64,000 nucleotides of DNA, from NCBI RefSeq assembly GCF_932526225.1, contig NC_064034.1, positions 2,342,001 to 2,406,000 of the forward strand, given 5' to 3'. Numbering within the stretch: the stretch's first letter is position 1; the number at the start of each line of letters is the position of its first letter. Shown piece after piece: positions 1-15,000 of the stretch. The position numbers and the translations under genes are program-made. This DNA is from Nematostella vectensis (lineage: Eukaryota > Cnidaria > Anthozoa > Actiniaria > Edwardsiidae). The notes beneath the pieces are model-generated. The model was not told the DNA's origin, made no database searches, and worked only from the letters and a program-made list of their open reading frames with translations.

Positions 1-51
1 AAAGACAAGACAGAAGAAGCCGTGATAATTAAACAAGAGCACTTTTCTCAC

Positions 52-3000
52 CCTCCTCTAAAACTTCAACTTGACAGATTCTATCTTGTTCTGCGCCTTC
101 AGACATAACCCAATACGAGCCAGCGGTATCGAACGTGTGGAAAAAACTACTACGCTTAGTAACCGGGCCACTGTCAAATGATGCGGCGCCCTGGACACGA
201 GCCTGGAAACGTAAGCGTCTACTCAATACAACACAATACAATTTGCCAAAGTCTTGTGCTTTTATAAAGAGCAATTAGTTCGTGTAGGGTGCACTGTTAC
301 CTGTTGATGATGCGGTTCTTTGATGTGGAAGATGTTGTGTTTTTCTTCGCCTGCATCTTCCCACGTCCATAACACGCTTTGATACTAAGTGAAATGACAC
401 GAAAACAAATGAAATGCATGCAAATGACATATGTAACACAAACGAACGACAACGAAAACAACTGACAATAATAGATTTCTGCACCCCTCCCCATAAAATT
501 CCTAGTGGGTCATCTCTTGTAATGGTAATCATCTCATGTAATCCAATCAGAAAGAGAGATAGCAATACCTTGGCGATGACCACGTGGGCGGGGCGGAACC
601 CATTACGCGACAGCCTGACCCTACTTGAGTAGGGGAGTGGATCAACCAAGACGGTATTGGTGAATGTGTCAGATGCGTGCAGCTCCGGCTACAGCATGCC
701 ACAGAAATGTATCATTACTGACATATCACTCGGGGAATACAACACATAGAGACCATTACTGACATATCATTAAGGGTATACAACACATAGAGACCATTAC
801 TGACAAATCACTCAGGGAATACCATGGATAGAGACCATTACTAACAAATCACTAAGGGTATACCACAGATAGAGACCATTACCGACATATCACTCAGGGA
901 ATACAACACATAGAGACCATTACTGACATATCACTCAGGGAATACAACACATAGAGACCATTACTGACATATCATTCAGGGAATACAACACATAGAGATC
1001 ATTACTGACAAATCACTCAGGGAATACCATGGATAGAGACCATAACTGACAAATCACTCAGGGTATACCATAGATAGAGACCATTACTAACCACTCAGGG
1101 AATACAACACATAGAGACCATTACTAAAAAATCCCTCGGGGTATACCATGGATAGAGACCATTACTGACATATCATTCAGGGAATACAACACATAGAGAC
1201 CATTACTAACAAATCACTCGGGGTATACCACAAATAGAGAATATTACAAACAAATCACTCAGGGTATACCACAGATAGAGACCATTACTAACAAATCACT
1301 CAGGGTATACCATAGATAGAGACCATTACTAACAAATGACTCAGGGTATACCACAGATAGAGACCATTACTAACAAATCACTCAGGGTATACCATAGATA
1401 GAGAACATTACTAACAAATTACTCAGGCTAACCACAGATAGAGACCATTACTAACAAATCACTCAGGGTATACCACAGATAGAGAACATACTAACAAATC
1501 ACTCAGGGTATACCAAAGATAGAGAACATTACTAACAAATCACTCAGGGTATACCATAGAGAACATTACTAACAAATCACTCAGGGTATAACATAGATAG
1601 AGACCATTATTAACAAATCACTCAGGGTATACCATAGAGACCATTACTAACAAATGACTCAGGCTATACCATAGATAGAGACCATTACTAACAAATCACT
1701 CAGGGTATACCATAGAGACCATTACTAACAAATCACTCAGGGTATACCATAGATAGAGAACATTACTAACAAATCACTCAGGGTATACCATAGATAGAGA
1801 CCATTACTAACAAATCACTCAGGGTATACCATAGATAGAGACCATTACTTAACAAATGACTCAGGCTATACCATAGATAGAGACTATTACTAACAAATCA
1901 CTCAGGTTATACCATAGAGACCATTACTAACAAATCACTCAGGGTATACCATAGAGACCATTACTAACAAATCACTCAGGGTATACCACAGATAGAGACC
2001 ATTAGTAACAAATCACTCAGGGTATACCATAGATAGAGAACATTACTAACAAATTACTCAGGCTAACCACAGATAGAGACCATTACTAACAAATCACTCA
2101 GGGTATACCACAGATAGAGAACATACTAACAAATCACTCAGGGTATACCATAGATAGAGAACATTACTAACAAATCACTCAGGGTATACCATAGAGAACA
2201 TTACTAACAAATCACTCAGGGTATAACATAGATAGAGACCATTATTAACAAATCACTCAGGGTATACCATAGAGACCATTACTAACAAATGACTCAGCCT
2301 ATACCATAGATAGAGACCATTACTAACAAATGACTCAGGCTATACCACAGATAGAGACCATTACTAACAAATTACTCAGGGTATACCATAGATAGAGAAC
2401 ATTACTAACAAATCACTCAGGGTATACCATAGAGACCATTACTAACAAATCACTCAGGGTATACCATAGATAGAGAACATTACTAACAAATCACTCAGGG
2501 TATACCATAGATAGAGACCATTACTAACAAATCACTCAGGGTATACCATAGATAGAGACCATTACTTAACAAATGACTCAGGCTATACCATAGATAGAGA
2601 CTATTACTAACAAATCACTCAGGATATACCATAGAGACCATTACTAACAAATCACTCAGGGTATACCATAGAGACCATTACTAACAAATCACTCAGGGTA
2701 TACCATAGATAGAGACCATTACTAACAAATGACTCAGGGTATACCATAGATAGAGAACATTATTAACAAATCACTAAGGGTATACCATAGGGACCATTAA
2801 TAACAAATCACTGAATCACTCAGGGCTTGGATCAGTGAACTTAAGCAGCAACGTAAGCAACCGTGTTGATAATAGAAAATGATGGAAATCCAGAAATGCC
2901 AGACGTGCATTACACTCTAATACGTTCCAGCAATCCTCCTCTAAACTTTTACATGGAAAAACAAGTTTCACGTTTTGGCGAGGGCAGGAACGTGTGTTGT

Positions 3001-6000
3001 ATGCTATGGTAGAAATCGAAGCTAGCTTAGAATTTAGAGCTAAACATGAAAGCATTTGCTTTGCTAGAGGCATTGTTTAAGTTTACTATAAACAAGTAAT
3101 TTGTTAGGAGGGAAACAGTACATGCCATGACTAGTATGTACTAGTGAATTGCAGGGTTAACAATATAGAAAATTAAATGTAAAAGCTGTTTGGAAATAAT
3201 CGTGTTGTAAAACTGCCAGCAATCAGATCCAAACATTCGTCACAATGCTATGTAAAAACTTGGACAATTAAAAAGGGCGTAAAGCGTTGTATTAGTAACG
3301 CAGATGACTACCAAAATGACCAAATACCTCGTCCTCATCTCGTGTAAAGGCCGTACAAGCAACATGGTGGGCTCCAGTCCCAGAGAAGTGCTTCGCGAAG
3401 CAGCGCCTATCAGAAATGCACCAGTGAGACTACAGTGCTATTGGCAATTCAGTTCTAACCAATTAATGGTAATATAGATATGGACCCAAAGAAGTGGTAA
3501 TGTAAAAGGCCACGAACCAATTATAAGAACCCCCTTGCGAGCTAGGACTTTGGTATTGTTCAGTAGGGTAAAAGTAAAGCTTCCCGGCCTGTTAAACATA
3601 AACTCTATTAAAAAAGGGTGTACTACACCTGGTCCCTCTCGACATGTATGTCTTCCCTTGTTCCGGTATAACCTGACCCTTGCTGTACGACAGGCCTACC
3701 TTTGTTTTGGTACGACCTGGCCCTTGTTGAATGGTAGCTCTACCTTGGTTCTGGAATATATTGGTCCTTGCTGACTTGCCCAATTTCCTCAGGTGATACG
3801 ATGGCTCTGATGTCGTACAACTCCCCACTGCACCACATCCAGCACACACAGTCTCCGGCTTTCACTATGACAGGGTCTGGCTCAACGCCAAACAGGCTCA
3901 CTTCGACTTTATGGATCTGTAAGGTATATAAGCGGCTTGACGTTACAAAGGCACTATCTTAGCTATAGTTTTTTGTTAATCAACAGTAGAGAGGCTTCTT
4001 TTTTTCTGACTGCACCTAGTTGCAAGGGGCTTTGGTATTTACCTGAGGTTGAGCCGTCACAACAACAGCGCCACAGAGACTGGGGAGGGCGGAACTGAAT
4101 AAGAATAATCATAGAGTCAAAAGCCATACCTCCTGCATAGCAATTTTAGCAACGGTTAAGATGGAACATGTGTGGGACAAAAACATTATTTATAACAAAG
4201 TATCTGGAAAATCAGGGCTTCTGGAATTATGCGCTTGTGCGGAAGCGCGTAATTTTGCTTTTTCCGCGTAATCCGCGTAATCCACAAATTTCCGCGTAAT
4301 CCCGCGTAATTTGGCTAAATTTTGTAAGACAAAACATTAAATTGCACATGTGATTTGTTCTTTTAGGGTTCTTTCCTCTAAGAGTGCGATATTTCGAACT
4401 GAATTTCGAACACAAATAAAATGACTAGGCGTTCTTTGCTAAACCGCGAAGGCCTAAAACTAATAATAAAATACCTTTTTTAATTGGCTGGTGGCTAGGA
4501 GCCAATGAAAACTTGCCTAAGATATTTTCACACAAAAAAATAACCTTTTCAAGTTATTTCGTGCTTTCCTTAGGTACAAAATGTAGTTTGGACGTAACAG
4601 TTGATATTCCGTGTAATTTAGCGCGTAATTCAGTAAAGAATCCCGCAAAATTTTGATTTTTAAAGAAAAATGTATTGCAAAATCCCGCGTAATTAAGCGC
4701 GTAATGATTGATTTTCCGCGTAATTTAGCGCGTAATTTAGCAAAGAATCCCGCGTAATTTTGAGTTTTTTTTCGCGTAATTCCAGAAGGCCTGGAAAATG
4801 AAAATTTCAACAACGATCTAGTTAACATCAAAAAGAGAATTCCAAAACACCAAACTGGATTTTAAGGAGAATTGACAACGATTAAAGAACATTTTGAAAT
4901 GGACTTTTTTTAGACAATGAATCCGCCCCCTGTGCAGGCTCGTAGCCAGGGGGGGTCCGGAACAACCCCTCACTCAAGTGGAAGGTCCGCTCTAATGAAG
5001 TACTCTAATTGAGTACCACTGCGAGGTAGGGCACATTACCTAAGAGAAAATGGGTAAACGAACCCCCCCCCCCCCACCCCCCGCTTAAAATCCTGGCTAC
5101 AGGCCTGCTGTGACGAGTCTATTTCTGCCGAAGCTAAGTAGCGAACTTAATACACATCTAAATCAATGTAAAATAAAATCTTACAATAATTGACTCAATT
5201 CATAAACTATCATTAACGATATCTCCAAACATGGTAATAGAATCAAAAAGCCCAAACTGTCGCGATCTCGTACCAGAACAATGAATACAATACACCAAAA
5301 ACTGGAAATCGACTCTGCCAAATTTTTGTCTTTAATAAGACTTCTTCAGGGCAGACCCCTGATTTCCAGTTTTTGGTGTATTCCAAAAATGGTAAGGTAT
5401 GTTAATATTATAAGTATTCAATACAACAGTTTTTTTTCCGGTCCAGATAAAAGTTTAACAATGGGGGGAAGGAACACCATTATCCTGTGAACTGCCAGTA
5501 TCCGGGGCAAAGGTCGACTTATAGCTCTATTAAACATGGGCAAGCAAAGATTTGTAATCTAGAATCGTCGTTAGTGTGTACCTTGTAAAGTAAAACAACC
5601 CAAGATCTGTAAACACGTGGCGAAAGGCGCCAGGAGAAGGAATGGGTCGGTCGCCATGGAAACCGTCTGGTATGATTGTACGCTGGTGAGAAGCCTGTCA
5701 AGACAATTTGATTTATTGACTTTTACAGAGAGAGGTGAGAGAGGATTCAAGTTGGAAACTTCATTGACGGCTATAGATAAAGACAAAGTTTACAAAAGTC
5801 ACGTCTCATTTCAGAATTTCATTTCTATAAACGCTTTACTCGCATGATAATTCGCCAATGAACCCTTGTGTAGATTTCTAGCCATTAAACATGCGTTCTT
5901 GGTACAATGCACTGAATGTTCAATTAGTTTTCTAACGTGTAAATTTCTTGTCTTTATCGATTGTCTGTTTTCGACAGAATTTGGATAATGAGGAATACTC

Positions 6001-9000
6001 CTTTTTGAGTTTTCTATTTTGAATTTATCACATCATTTGTCTCCCAATATGGAATACGAACCAGAACCAGAAAGGTGTTGCTGATTTGGGCTATATAATG
6101 AGATGGGCAGTATACCCCCAAGAAATGTACAAAAGGACGTATTTGGTTTCCAACCCCTCTTTGACCGACCTGCTGTATATTGTGACTATTTACTGTGTTC
6201 TCCCACAACCACGTGACACTGTCACCAGGATGAACACTTATTATCTGCGGCTTGAAGTTCTGATCGCTGATACAAACCAGGTGCTCCTGAAATAAGCGAA
6301 CAAGTAATGAGTAAGACACTTACAAGGCCCTAATGACTCACAGCAATCCACGATGACCAAAAATCCCCCAGCCCCCACCCATCCGATTTCCAATTGCATC
6401 CATCCCCTTGCATCCACGATGACCAAAATCCCCCAATCCCTCCCCCTCTGATTTCCAATTGCATCCATCCCCTTGCATCCACGATGACCAAAATCCCTCA
6501 GCCCCACCAATCCGATTTCCAATTGCATCCTTCCCTTGCATCCACGATTACCAAAATCCCCCAACCCCTCCCCCTCCGGTTTCCAATTGCATCCACCCCC
6601 TTGCATCCACGATGACCAAAATCCCCCAATCCCTCCCCCTCTGATTTCCAATTGCATCCATCCCCTTGCATCCACGATGACCAAAATCCCTCAGCCCCAC
6701 CAATCCGATTTCCAATTGCATCCATCCCCTTGCATCCACGATTACCAAAATCCCCCAACCCCTCCCCCTCCGGTTTCCAATTGCATCCACCCCCTTGCAT
6801 CCACGATGACCAAAATCCCCCAATCCCTCCCCCTCTGATTTCCAATTGCATCCATCCCCTTGCATCCACGATGACCAAAATCCCCCAGCCTCCGCCCTTT
6901 CAATGCCAATTCCCCTCTTTAAGGGTATAAGATATTCCTACACATTCCAGACTCGGTACCTGTGCAGTGTTCTGGACAATAAGTGAACACATTGCCGCTC
7001 CCTGTGGTTGCCAAGGTCCTGTGGGCTTTAGGTAATAGGTGACCAGTCCTTCACTATCTTGTTTAGCTGTTATCAAACCTACAGGGCTAATAGCCTGACA
7101 AAGCTCCTCGGACCTCACACAACAGTCGTCTGGAAAAGAAAGGATTTCTGCATTAACTTATTAATAATAGGTTTAAAGATTCAAAGCCTGTTGCATGCTG
7201 CTTTTATGGTGATTCTAGCCCCAAGCAGGTACAAGCTGGTACAACAACAGCTCATCTGACAGTGACTCTCTAACGGACTAGGTTTTATCTATCGAATAAT
7301 CTATAAAAAAACAATTGGAAAAGAGAAAGCTCAAAACAAACCTTCTTCCTCAGACGAGGGTCTTTGACTAGTAGTTACAAATGACTCCTGTTTAAAAAGA
7401 ACCTGTTAGATTTCAGTGCTGTATGTACTGGACACAATAGAACTGCATTGATACACTTGTAGTGGAAATAAATGATTACCTGTTGCACAGTGAAACCACC
7501 AGGCACGTCCTCCTCCCCAGACCACATCCACCACACCCGGTCACCCTTCTGAATACAGCCAAGCTCTAAAGATACATTCAGAAGGGATCAATGAATATAA
7601 AGCATACCAATTTGCTTTACCCATCTTTGTTAACCCGTGTGGCTTATTTATACCAGCAAAACAGACCGTGAGAAGTATATACACAAGCTTCAAGATTTTA
7701 CTGTAAAAAAAAAACACAGGATGCCGCCGGGCCTGACAAGCATGATTACTGTTATGACTCTAATATATATAATCTAAAATATCTTATCAGTTGGAAAAAA
7801 TTATTATCCATTAAACTTTAGAGAAAAAAATGGTGCCTTCTTTTATGGTGGATAATGGTTTCATGGTGACTTTTGCTTGCTATTGAAACATACAACTTTT
7901 TAGTGTCGAGTAAAAAGAAACATTTGTTGTCCAGAAACTTCTAAACTGATTCAAACTAAAAAGTATCAAGAAAATATTTCATTCTATTGATAACACTGCA
8001 AATGATTAAAAAACGGCAAATTATAATGCGCTATTTTCATTGACAGAAAATACACACCAGGCTTAAATCCTTGGGAGTCTATGTTGATGACATGCTCTTT
8101 GGTCCTTGGTTGCACCAGGACACAGGTCTGTAATATGCTGCCACATTCATCCTCACAACACACTTGGTATACACCAGGAAGGGTCACACAGTGGGACAGT
8201 AATGATGAATGCCTGACATAGAGGAAAACATCTTCATTGAAAAATATAATGCTATGAAGGCAATCATATATGGTATTGGATATCAATTTTTAGAATATAA
8301 AATTCGGGAACCTCGCAAGGACAAGCGATTTGATTGGTTGAGAAACTCGAAATAAAATGCAATATACACCATCTAGCAGGTGTATATTTTCCTGCGCCCC
8401 TAAATCAAGCAAAATGGCAGGTGTAACAGCCGATTTGCAAGTGTTTCCGAAAATAAAATTGCTCTAAAGCTCTTTTTATATACTAAAACAATTATACCAT
8501 TTCCATTTCGGAGGAAAGTGGCTTTAAAAATATCGCCACTATCCACCTCAATGGAAATGGTATAATTGTTAAATATTATTTTGGGCTTATAAAATATCAA
8601 GACCATCCAGTCTTGGGATGGCTTGTTTATGCAGAATGAAGTAGTTTGAAAATGCAGCTTTTTGTATCAAATGAGGTTTTACTTGCACATGCCCTCCCAA
8701 TTAATATGTATTATTATTTCAGTATTCACAAACTAAAAGCACAGCGGCGTAGACAGGATTATTAAAAGAGGGGGTCCAAAAGGCCTTTTCAAGGCATTGT
8801 CTCTTGTTTTTTAGATATGTCTCATACATTTACTGTATTTTTGGCTGCTAGAAGGCCCAGGCCCCCTGGGCCAGCCCCCTGCCTACGCCCCTGAAGCATT
8901 ATTGGAGATTATATACTTGACACAGATCAGATTGACCGCTTGCTTCGAAGGGATCCAAAAAGGGATTCAATTTGAACAAGCTATTGAAAACAAATTACCC

Positions 9001-12000
9001 TTGATAGCCACCTTAAAAATACATAAAGAACATAGAAATTTAAATGCACCATTCCCTCTTTTATATTGGGATCCCAATTTCTACCCGCCTGCTCTTGTTA
9101 GCAATCCACGGGGAAGCATTATTCTCATGTTTGACATGTGTGTACCATGATGAGGCAATTTTACTCCATACCTTCTGCTCACCAAGTCAATCGGCTTAGT
9201 TGATACCTGTGGATAATAACACAATGCTTTAGACAGTCAGCTTCAACATGTGTTTAGTTGCACAAAAGGGAAATCAATATGGGTCAATAGTCCAGTGAAT
9301 TCAATGTGAAACTTGCTACACAACTGAAAGTCGATGGAGTCTGAAACAGAATAACTGCCTGCTGAAAGTTTGTGTTTTTTCTTCCATATATTAGGATCTA
9401 TGATGGTTTGATTGATAAACCATAAAACAGCACACTTACAACTATTATCCCTTCTTCATTTTTAATATACATTTTTCTGCTATTTTTCTGTGAAAAGATT
9501 ACAAAAAAGAAAGGTTAGAATGAATTAAACTTTTCCAAGAAGAGCATTCGATATTTAGACATGTGTTCTGTAGTTAAACACGAGGTTCCGCTATAAAAGG
9601 GAAAGCTCCTCCCACCCCCGGGCTCAAATTTGCAATTATAATCATAACACTGCCATGCTAGTGGTCACAAATTATAAGTCTCCTGTAAAATTGATCATCT
9701 CTGAGCCTCAGTCCCCTGGAATAAAACTATTTTTGCACAAGTAACAAGACAGTAGTTGTGTTAAGAGATTGATAAATTAGTGACTTGCTGTCCACTCATA
9801 TTTTCGGTGCAAAATTTTAAGTTTTGCGTAATCCATAATCATGCACCTGCATAAATTATTCTCTCGCTGTGATGAAAATGCTTTTTAGAGTGCACAGAGC
9901 TTGGTATAGCATGTTTTACGATAGATAGAAACATTTTTAGATGGACAACTCTAGGAATGATATTTATTTTAGTTTAGAATATGAAATTTGAATTTAGCGC
10001 TCAGAGCAATTATCATGACATATTGACTCATTGAAGGCGGATTGATAACTGATTGTTCTTCAGCCAGGTGGTGGGAGGAGCTTTCCCTTTTATAGCGGAA
10101 CCTCGTTTTTAATGTTGTGCCTTTTTTCCATGTCTATTAACTTTATTTATAGTGCAATGTACACTGCTACTAGATCATTAGATAAATTTAATCAAATACA
10201 AAAAAGTGCCACCTGATTTACACTATAGAGGCAAATGACTATACCCTTGTGCCCTTGACTGTACCTTTTTTGCACCCAACTGTTTGTATCTGACTGTACA
10301 ATTTTTACCCCTGACTGTACTCTTCTGACTGTATCTTTCTGCACCCCTTGTACCCCTGACTGTTCCCTACAGTACCTGTGACTTTACCTTTCTGTGCCCT
10401 TGACTGTACTCTTCTGACTGTATCTTTCTGCACCCCTTGTACCTCTGACTGTTCCCTACAGTACCTGTGACTTTACCTTTCTGTGCCCTTGACTGTACGC
10501 ACAGTACCCCTGACAGTACCTGACTGTACACTTCTCTATAAGTTACTGCACCCCTGACTGTACCCTTCAATACCACTGACAGTACCCTACTGTATCACTG
10601 ACTGAACCCTGATGCACCGACTGTACCCTACCATACCCTGACTTCACCCTACTGTACCACTGACTTCATCCTACTGTATCCCTGCCTGTACCATACCATA
10701 CCCTGACTTCACCCATTGCACCCCTGACTTCACCATACTGTACCCCTGACTTCACCCTACTGTACCACTGACTTCATTCTACTGTATCCCTGCCTGTTTC
10801 CTACTGTACCCCAGACTGTACCCTATTGCACCCCTGACTGCACCCTACTGTACCCATGGCTGCACCCCTGACTGCACCCGACTGCATTGTACTGTACCCA
10901 TGACTGCACCCCTGACTGCACCCGACTGCATCACAGAGTGCACCCTACTGTACCCCTGACTTCACCCTATTGCACCCCTGACTGCACCGTACTGTACCCA
11001 TGACTGCACCCCTGACTGCACCCGACTGCATCACAGAGTGCACCCTACTGTATAACTGACTGCACCACACTGCATCTATGCCTAAGCCTTGATGTACCAT
11101 TAGTAGTTACCCCTGACTGTACCTTATCAATATGCTTTAGACTATCCTCTATTTACTTGAGACTAGTCTGACGCAACACCTACCTTTGGTTGATCATTCT
11201 TAACCCATATCCTGTCCCCTACACTAGCATGAACAACAGGAGGACCGCCACCATCTCCTGCAAACCTTATGTTGATTTCCCTAATAAAAATGCAAAATTA
11301 GCACTTGCATCATTCAAAATATAACTTTTGACAAAATGAAGAAAAAAAACACAATACAGTAGAACCACTTTGATATCTTTGGATTAGACATGAGTTTTGA
11401 TTTACACAGAAGTGTTTCTTTTCTACTCTGGTTGGCTAGTGAAGTTCATGTCAATCAAGCCTGTTTCTTGCACCAACCTACTTCACAAACCTGTCAAGGT
11501 GCCCATGGTAGCATGTCACACTGTCACAGGGCTCTACTATACCTGTCTGATTGCTGGACCCTGACCACACATGGCTCTGTGGTGTTATTGCTGAAGCAGT
11601 AATGCAATCCTGAGCTTCTACAAAGTTTAGAAAAATCTCATTAAAGCAAAGTCATTGTAGTCAATTAAGCAAAGAGTTGTCACACAAGGTACCTACTTGA
11701 ACTCTTGGGTGGTGGTATAGGAGGGTGTGTCATCAAGGTCAAAGCTACAGTGTACAAGAAATAATGTTTAAATTAGCCAAAAGACAAAAGCAATTATATA
11801 CTTTCTGTATATTTTTCTTTTTGACATCTATTGTTTTCCACAGAATCATGGTATGTACACTGTACACATCAGAGAATACAGAAATAATACTAATAATTGC
11901 TAGCTAATTAATGCCTCTAACTCTTTTAATTAAACAGGATATTTCAGACTTACTTGGATTTCTCAACAATCAGACCTCCATGCTTTGGGCAATATCTACA

Positions 12001-15000
12001 AAAGATAAACTTGATGAGAATAAAACACACATTAATTTCCTTGTTCTAGACTTGCTCTTAAATTTCTTAAGCTACTTGCCCTACTCTATTTGCTTGACAT
12101 TTTCTGGTTAGCAAACCTACAGTATCTGTTCTTTCACAGTTCCAGCTTGGAAAAACATATAAATGTTTCAAGTTTAATCTTCTGTTGTCACCTAAAAGGC
12201 CCTTACACAGAATTTTCCTAGCTTGGGTAGAAATAATGCATTTTGGTGCAATGTCCAAGTTTCGGCACAAAAGTCTAAAAGAAGTATAATGCTGCGGTAA
12301 AGTCACTCTTCAGAGTCTCTTTTTTGATCTGGAGTTGTTGACACATGTGTACAGGTCTGGAGGTATTGACACATGTGTACAGGTCTGGAGGTGTTGACAC
12401 ATGTGTACAGGTCTGGAGGTGTTGACACATGTGTACAGGTCTGGAGGTATTGACATGTGTACAGGTCTGTAGGTGTTGACACATGTGTACAGGTCTGGAG
12501 GTATTGACACATGTGTACAGGTCTGGAGGTGTTGACACATGTGTACAGGTCTGGAGGTGTTGACACATGTGTACAGGTCTGGAGGTATTGACACATGTGC
12601 ACAGGTCTGGAGGTATTGACACATGTGTACAGATCTGGAGGTGTTGCCCCATGTGTACAGGTCTGGAGGTGTTGACACATGTGTACAGGTCTGTAGGTGT
12701 TGACACATGTGTACAGGTCTGGAGGTATTGACACATGTGTACAGGTCTTGAGGTGTTGACACACGTGTACAGGTCTGGCGGTGTTGACACATGTACAGGT
12801 CTGGAGGTATTGACACATGTGTACAGGTCTGGAGGTATTGACACATGTGTACAGGTCTGGAGATGTTGACACATGTGTACAGGTCTGTAGGTGTTGACAC
12901 ATGTGTACAGGTCTGTAGGTGTTGACACATGTGTACAGGTCTGTAGGTGTTGACACATGTGTTCAGGTCTGGAGGTGTTGACACATGTGCACAGGTCTGG
13001 AGGTGTTGACACATGTGTACAGGTCTGGAGGTGTTGACACATGTGTACAGGTCTGGAGGTGTTGACACATGTGTACAGGTCTGGAGGTGTTGACACGTGT
13101 GTACAGGTCTGGAGGTGTTGACACGTGTGTACAGGTCTGGAGATGTTGACACACGTGTACAGGTCTGGAGATGTTGACACACGTGTACAGGTCTGGAGGT
13201 ATTGACAAATGTGTACAGGTCTGGAGGTGTCGACACATGTGTACAGGTCTGGAGGTGTTGACACGTGTACAGGTCTGTAGGTGTTGACACATGTGTACAG
13301 GTCTGGAGGTATTGACACATGTGCACAGGTCTGGAGGTATTGACACATGTGTACAGGTCTGGAGATGTTGACACAAGTGTACAGGTCTGGAGGTGTTGAC
13401 ACGTGTACAGGTCTGTAGGTGTTGACACATGTGTACAGGTCTGGAGGTGTTGACACATGTGTACAGGTCTGGAGATGTTGACACATGTATACAGGTCTGG
13501 AGATGTTGACACATGTGTACAGGTCTGGAGGTGTTGACACATGTGTACAGGTCTGGAGGTGTTGACACATGTGTACAGGTCTGGAGATGTTGACACATGT
13601 GTACAGGTCTGGAGATGTTGACACATGTGCACAGGTCTGGAGATGTTGACACATGTGTACAGGTCTGGAGATGTTGACACATGTGTACAGGTCTGGAGAT
13701 GTTGACACATGTGTACAGGTCTGGAGGTATTGACACATGTGTACAGGTCTGGAGGTGTTGACACATGTGTACAGGTCTGGAGGTGTTGACACATGTGTAC
13801 AGGTCTGGAGGTATTGCCACATGTACAGGTCTGGAGATGTTGACACATGTGTACAGGTCAGTAGGTGTTGACACATGTACAGGTCTGGAGGTGTTGACAC
13901 ATGTGTACAGGTCTTGAGGTGTTGACACACGTGTACAGGTCTGGAGGTGTTGACACATGTGTACAGGTCTGGAGGTATTGACACATGTGTACAGGTCTGG
14001 AGGTATTGACACATGTGTACAGGTCTGGAGATGTTGACACATGTGTACAGGTCTGGAGGTTTTGACACATGTGTACAGGTCTGGAGGTCATGACAAATGT
14101 GTATGATTCTGGGGTGTTAACACATGTGTATGAGTATTTTCCCCACCTCATTTGCTTGACATCGTTTGGTATGGAGTCCCACTCCCAACGGACAGCTTCC
14201 CCTTCTGAAATCTCTACTAGACTCGGATGGAAACTACCATCGGAAACCTGCAGACAAAACACTGTTAGCATAGTGGGCAGACCTGTAGTGGGGGAGGAAA
14301 AAAGGTTCCAGGATCAAAGAAAACCACCCCACTTCACTGGAAGGTCTTCTCAAATGTAAAAATATTGAGATATACTGTGATCAAAAAGAGAAACCCCACA
14401 ACAAGTGGGCTGATAAAAATGGCAGCTGGCACCAAGAGGAAACCAAAAGTATGGACCACTGTCTTAACTCCAGTCTGGAGAGTTTCTAGTTCGTGGAGGT
14501 TTTTTACCGTTATTATACTATACCTTGACTGTTCTAGGCGGTATGTCTTTAACATGCACAGTCCCAACTTTGTAAGAGGCAAACCCATAACTACAAACAC
14601 AAGAGAAGTAGCCTGGAAAGTTAGGAGTTTACACTAAGAGAAAAAAAGAGGAAAATCACAGGTTTATGTACCTTGTAAAGTAGTAGGTCCCAGGGGCTCT
14701 AAGGCTCACATCAAATGTGTCAGAGTGGGAAAGAGGGCCACTGGAAAACCCACCAGGCACAGGGGGAAAGTGATAACGCTGATCTGTGGCAGATACCTTT
14801 ATAAAAGCAAGTCAGTAATTAATTGCCTGCAACAGTACTTATGAAGTGTTATCTACTGTAGCACTAATACCATAAAAAAAATATTATTCACTTCAAATAA
14901 AAAAATTGGAACCTTACAACAGTTACAGAAAGTAAATATTGTAGGACAGAGCAATTTCCAGGGCCCTATGGCCTTTTAGCTATTCAAGAAAAGAACACTT

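Noticed and set aside
711-2825. Regular repeat that could be taken for a CRISPR array
   Set aside because: There are no unique spacers; the whole unit repeats, and the genome is animal.
4227-4831. Minus-strand ORFs of 62 and 104 codons
   Set aside because: They fall inside or across an inverted-repeat element with degenerate GCGCGTAAT repeats.
6241-6930. Overlapping frames of 60 to 147 codons on both strands
   Set aside because: Products of the 62-67 base pyrimidine-rich minisatellite, not genes.
12275-14068. Open frames of 217 to 597 codons on the minus strand
   Set aside because: They arise from a 28-base tandem repeat without stops; all three frames are open and the peptide simply cycles. 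The region is intronic to a gene with good splice support.
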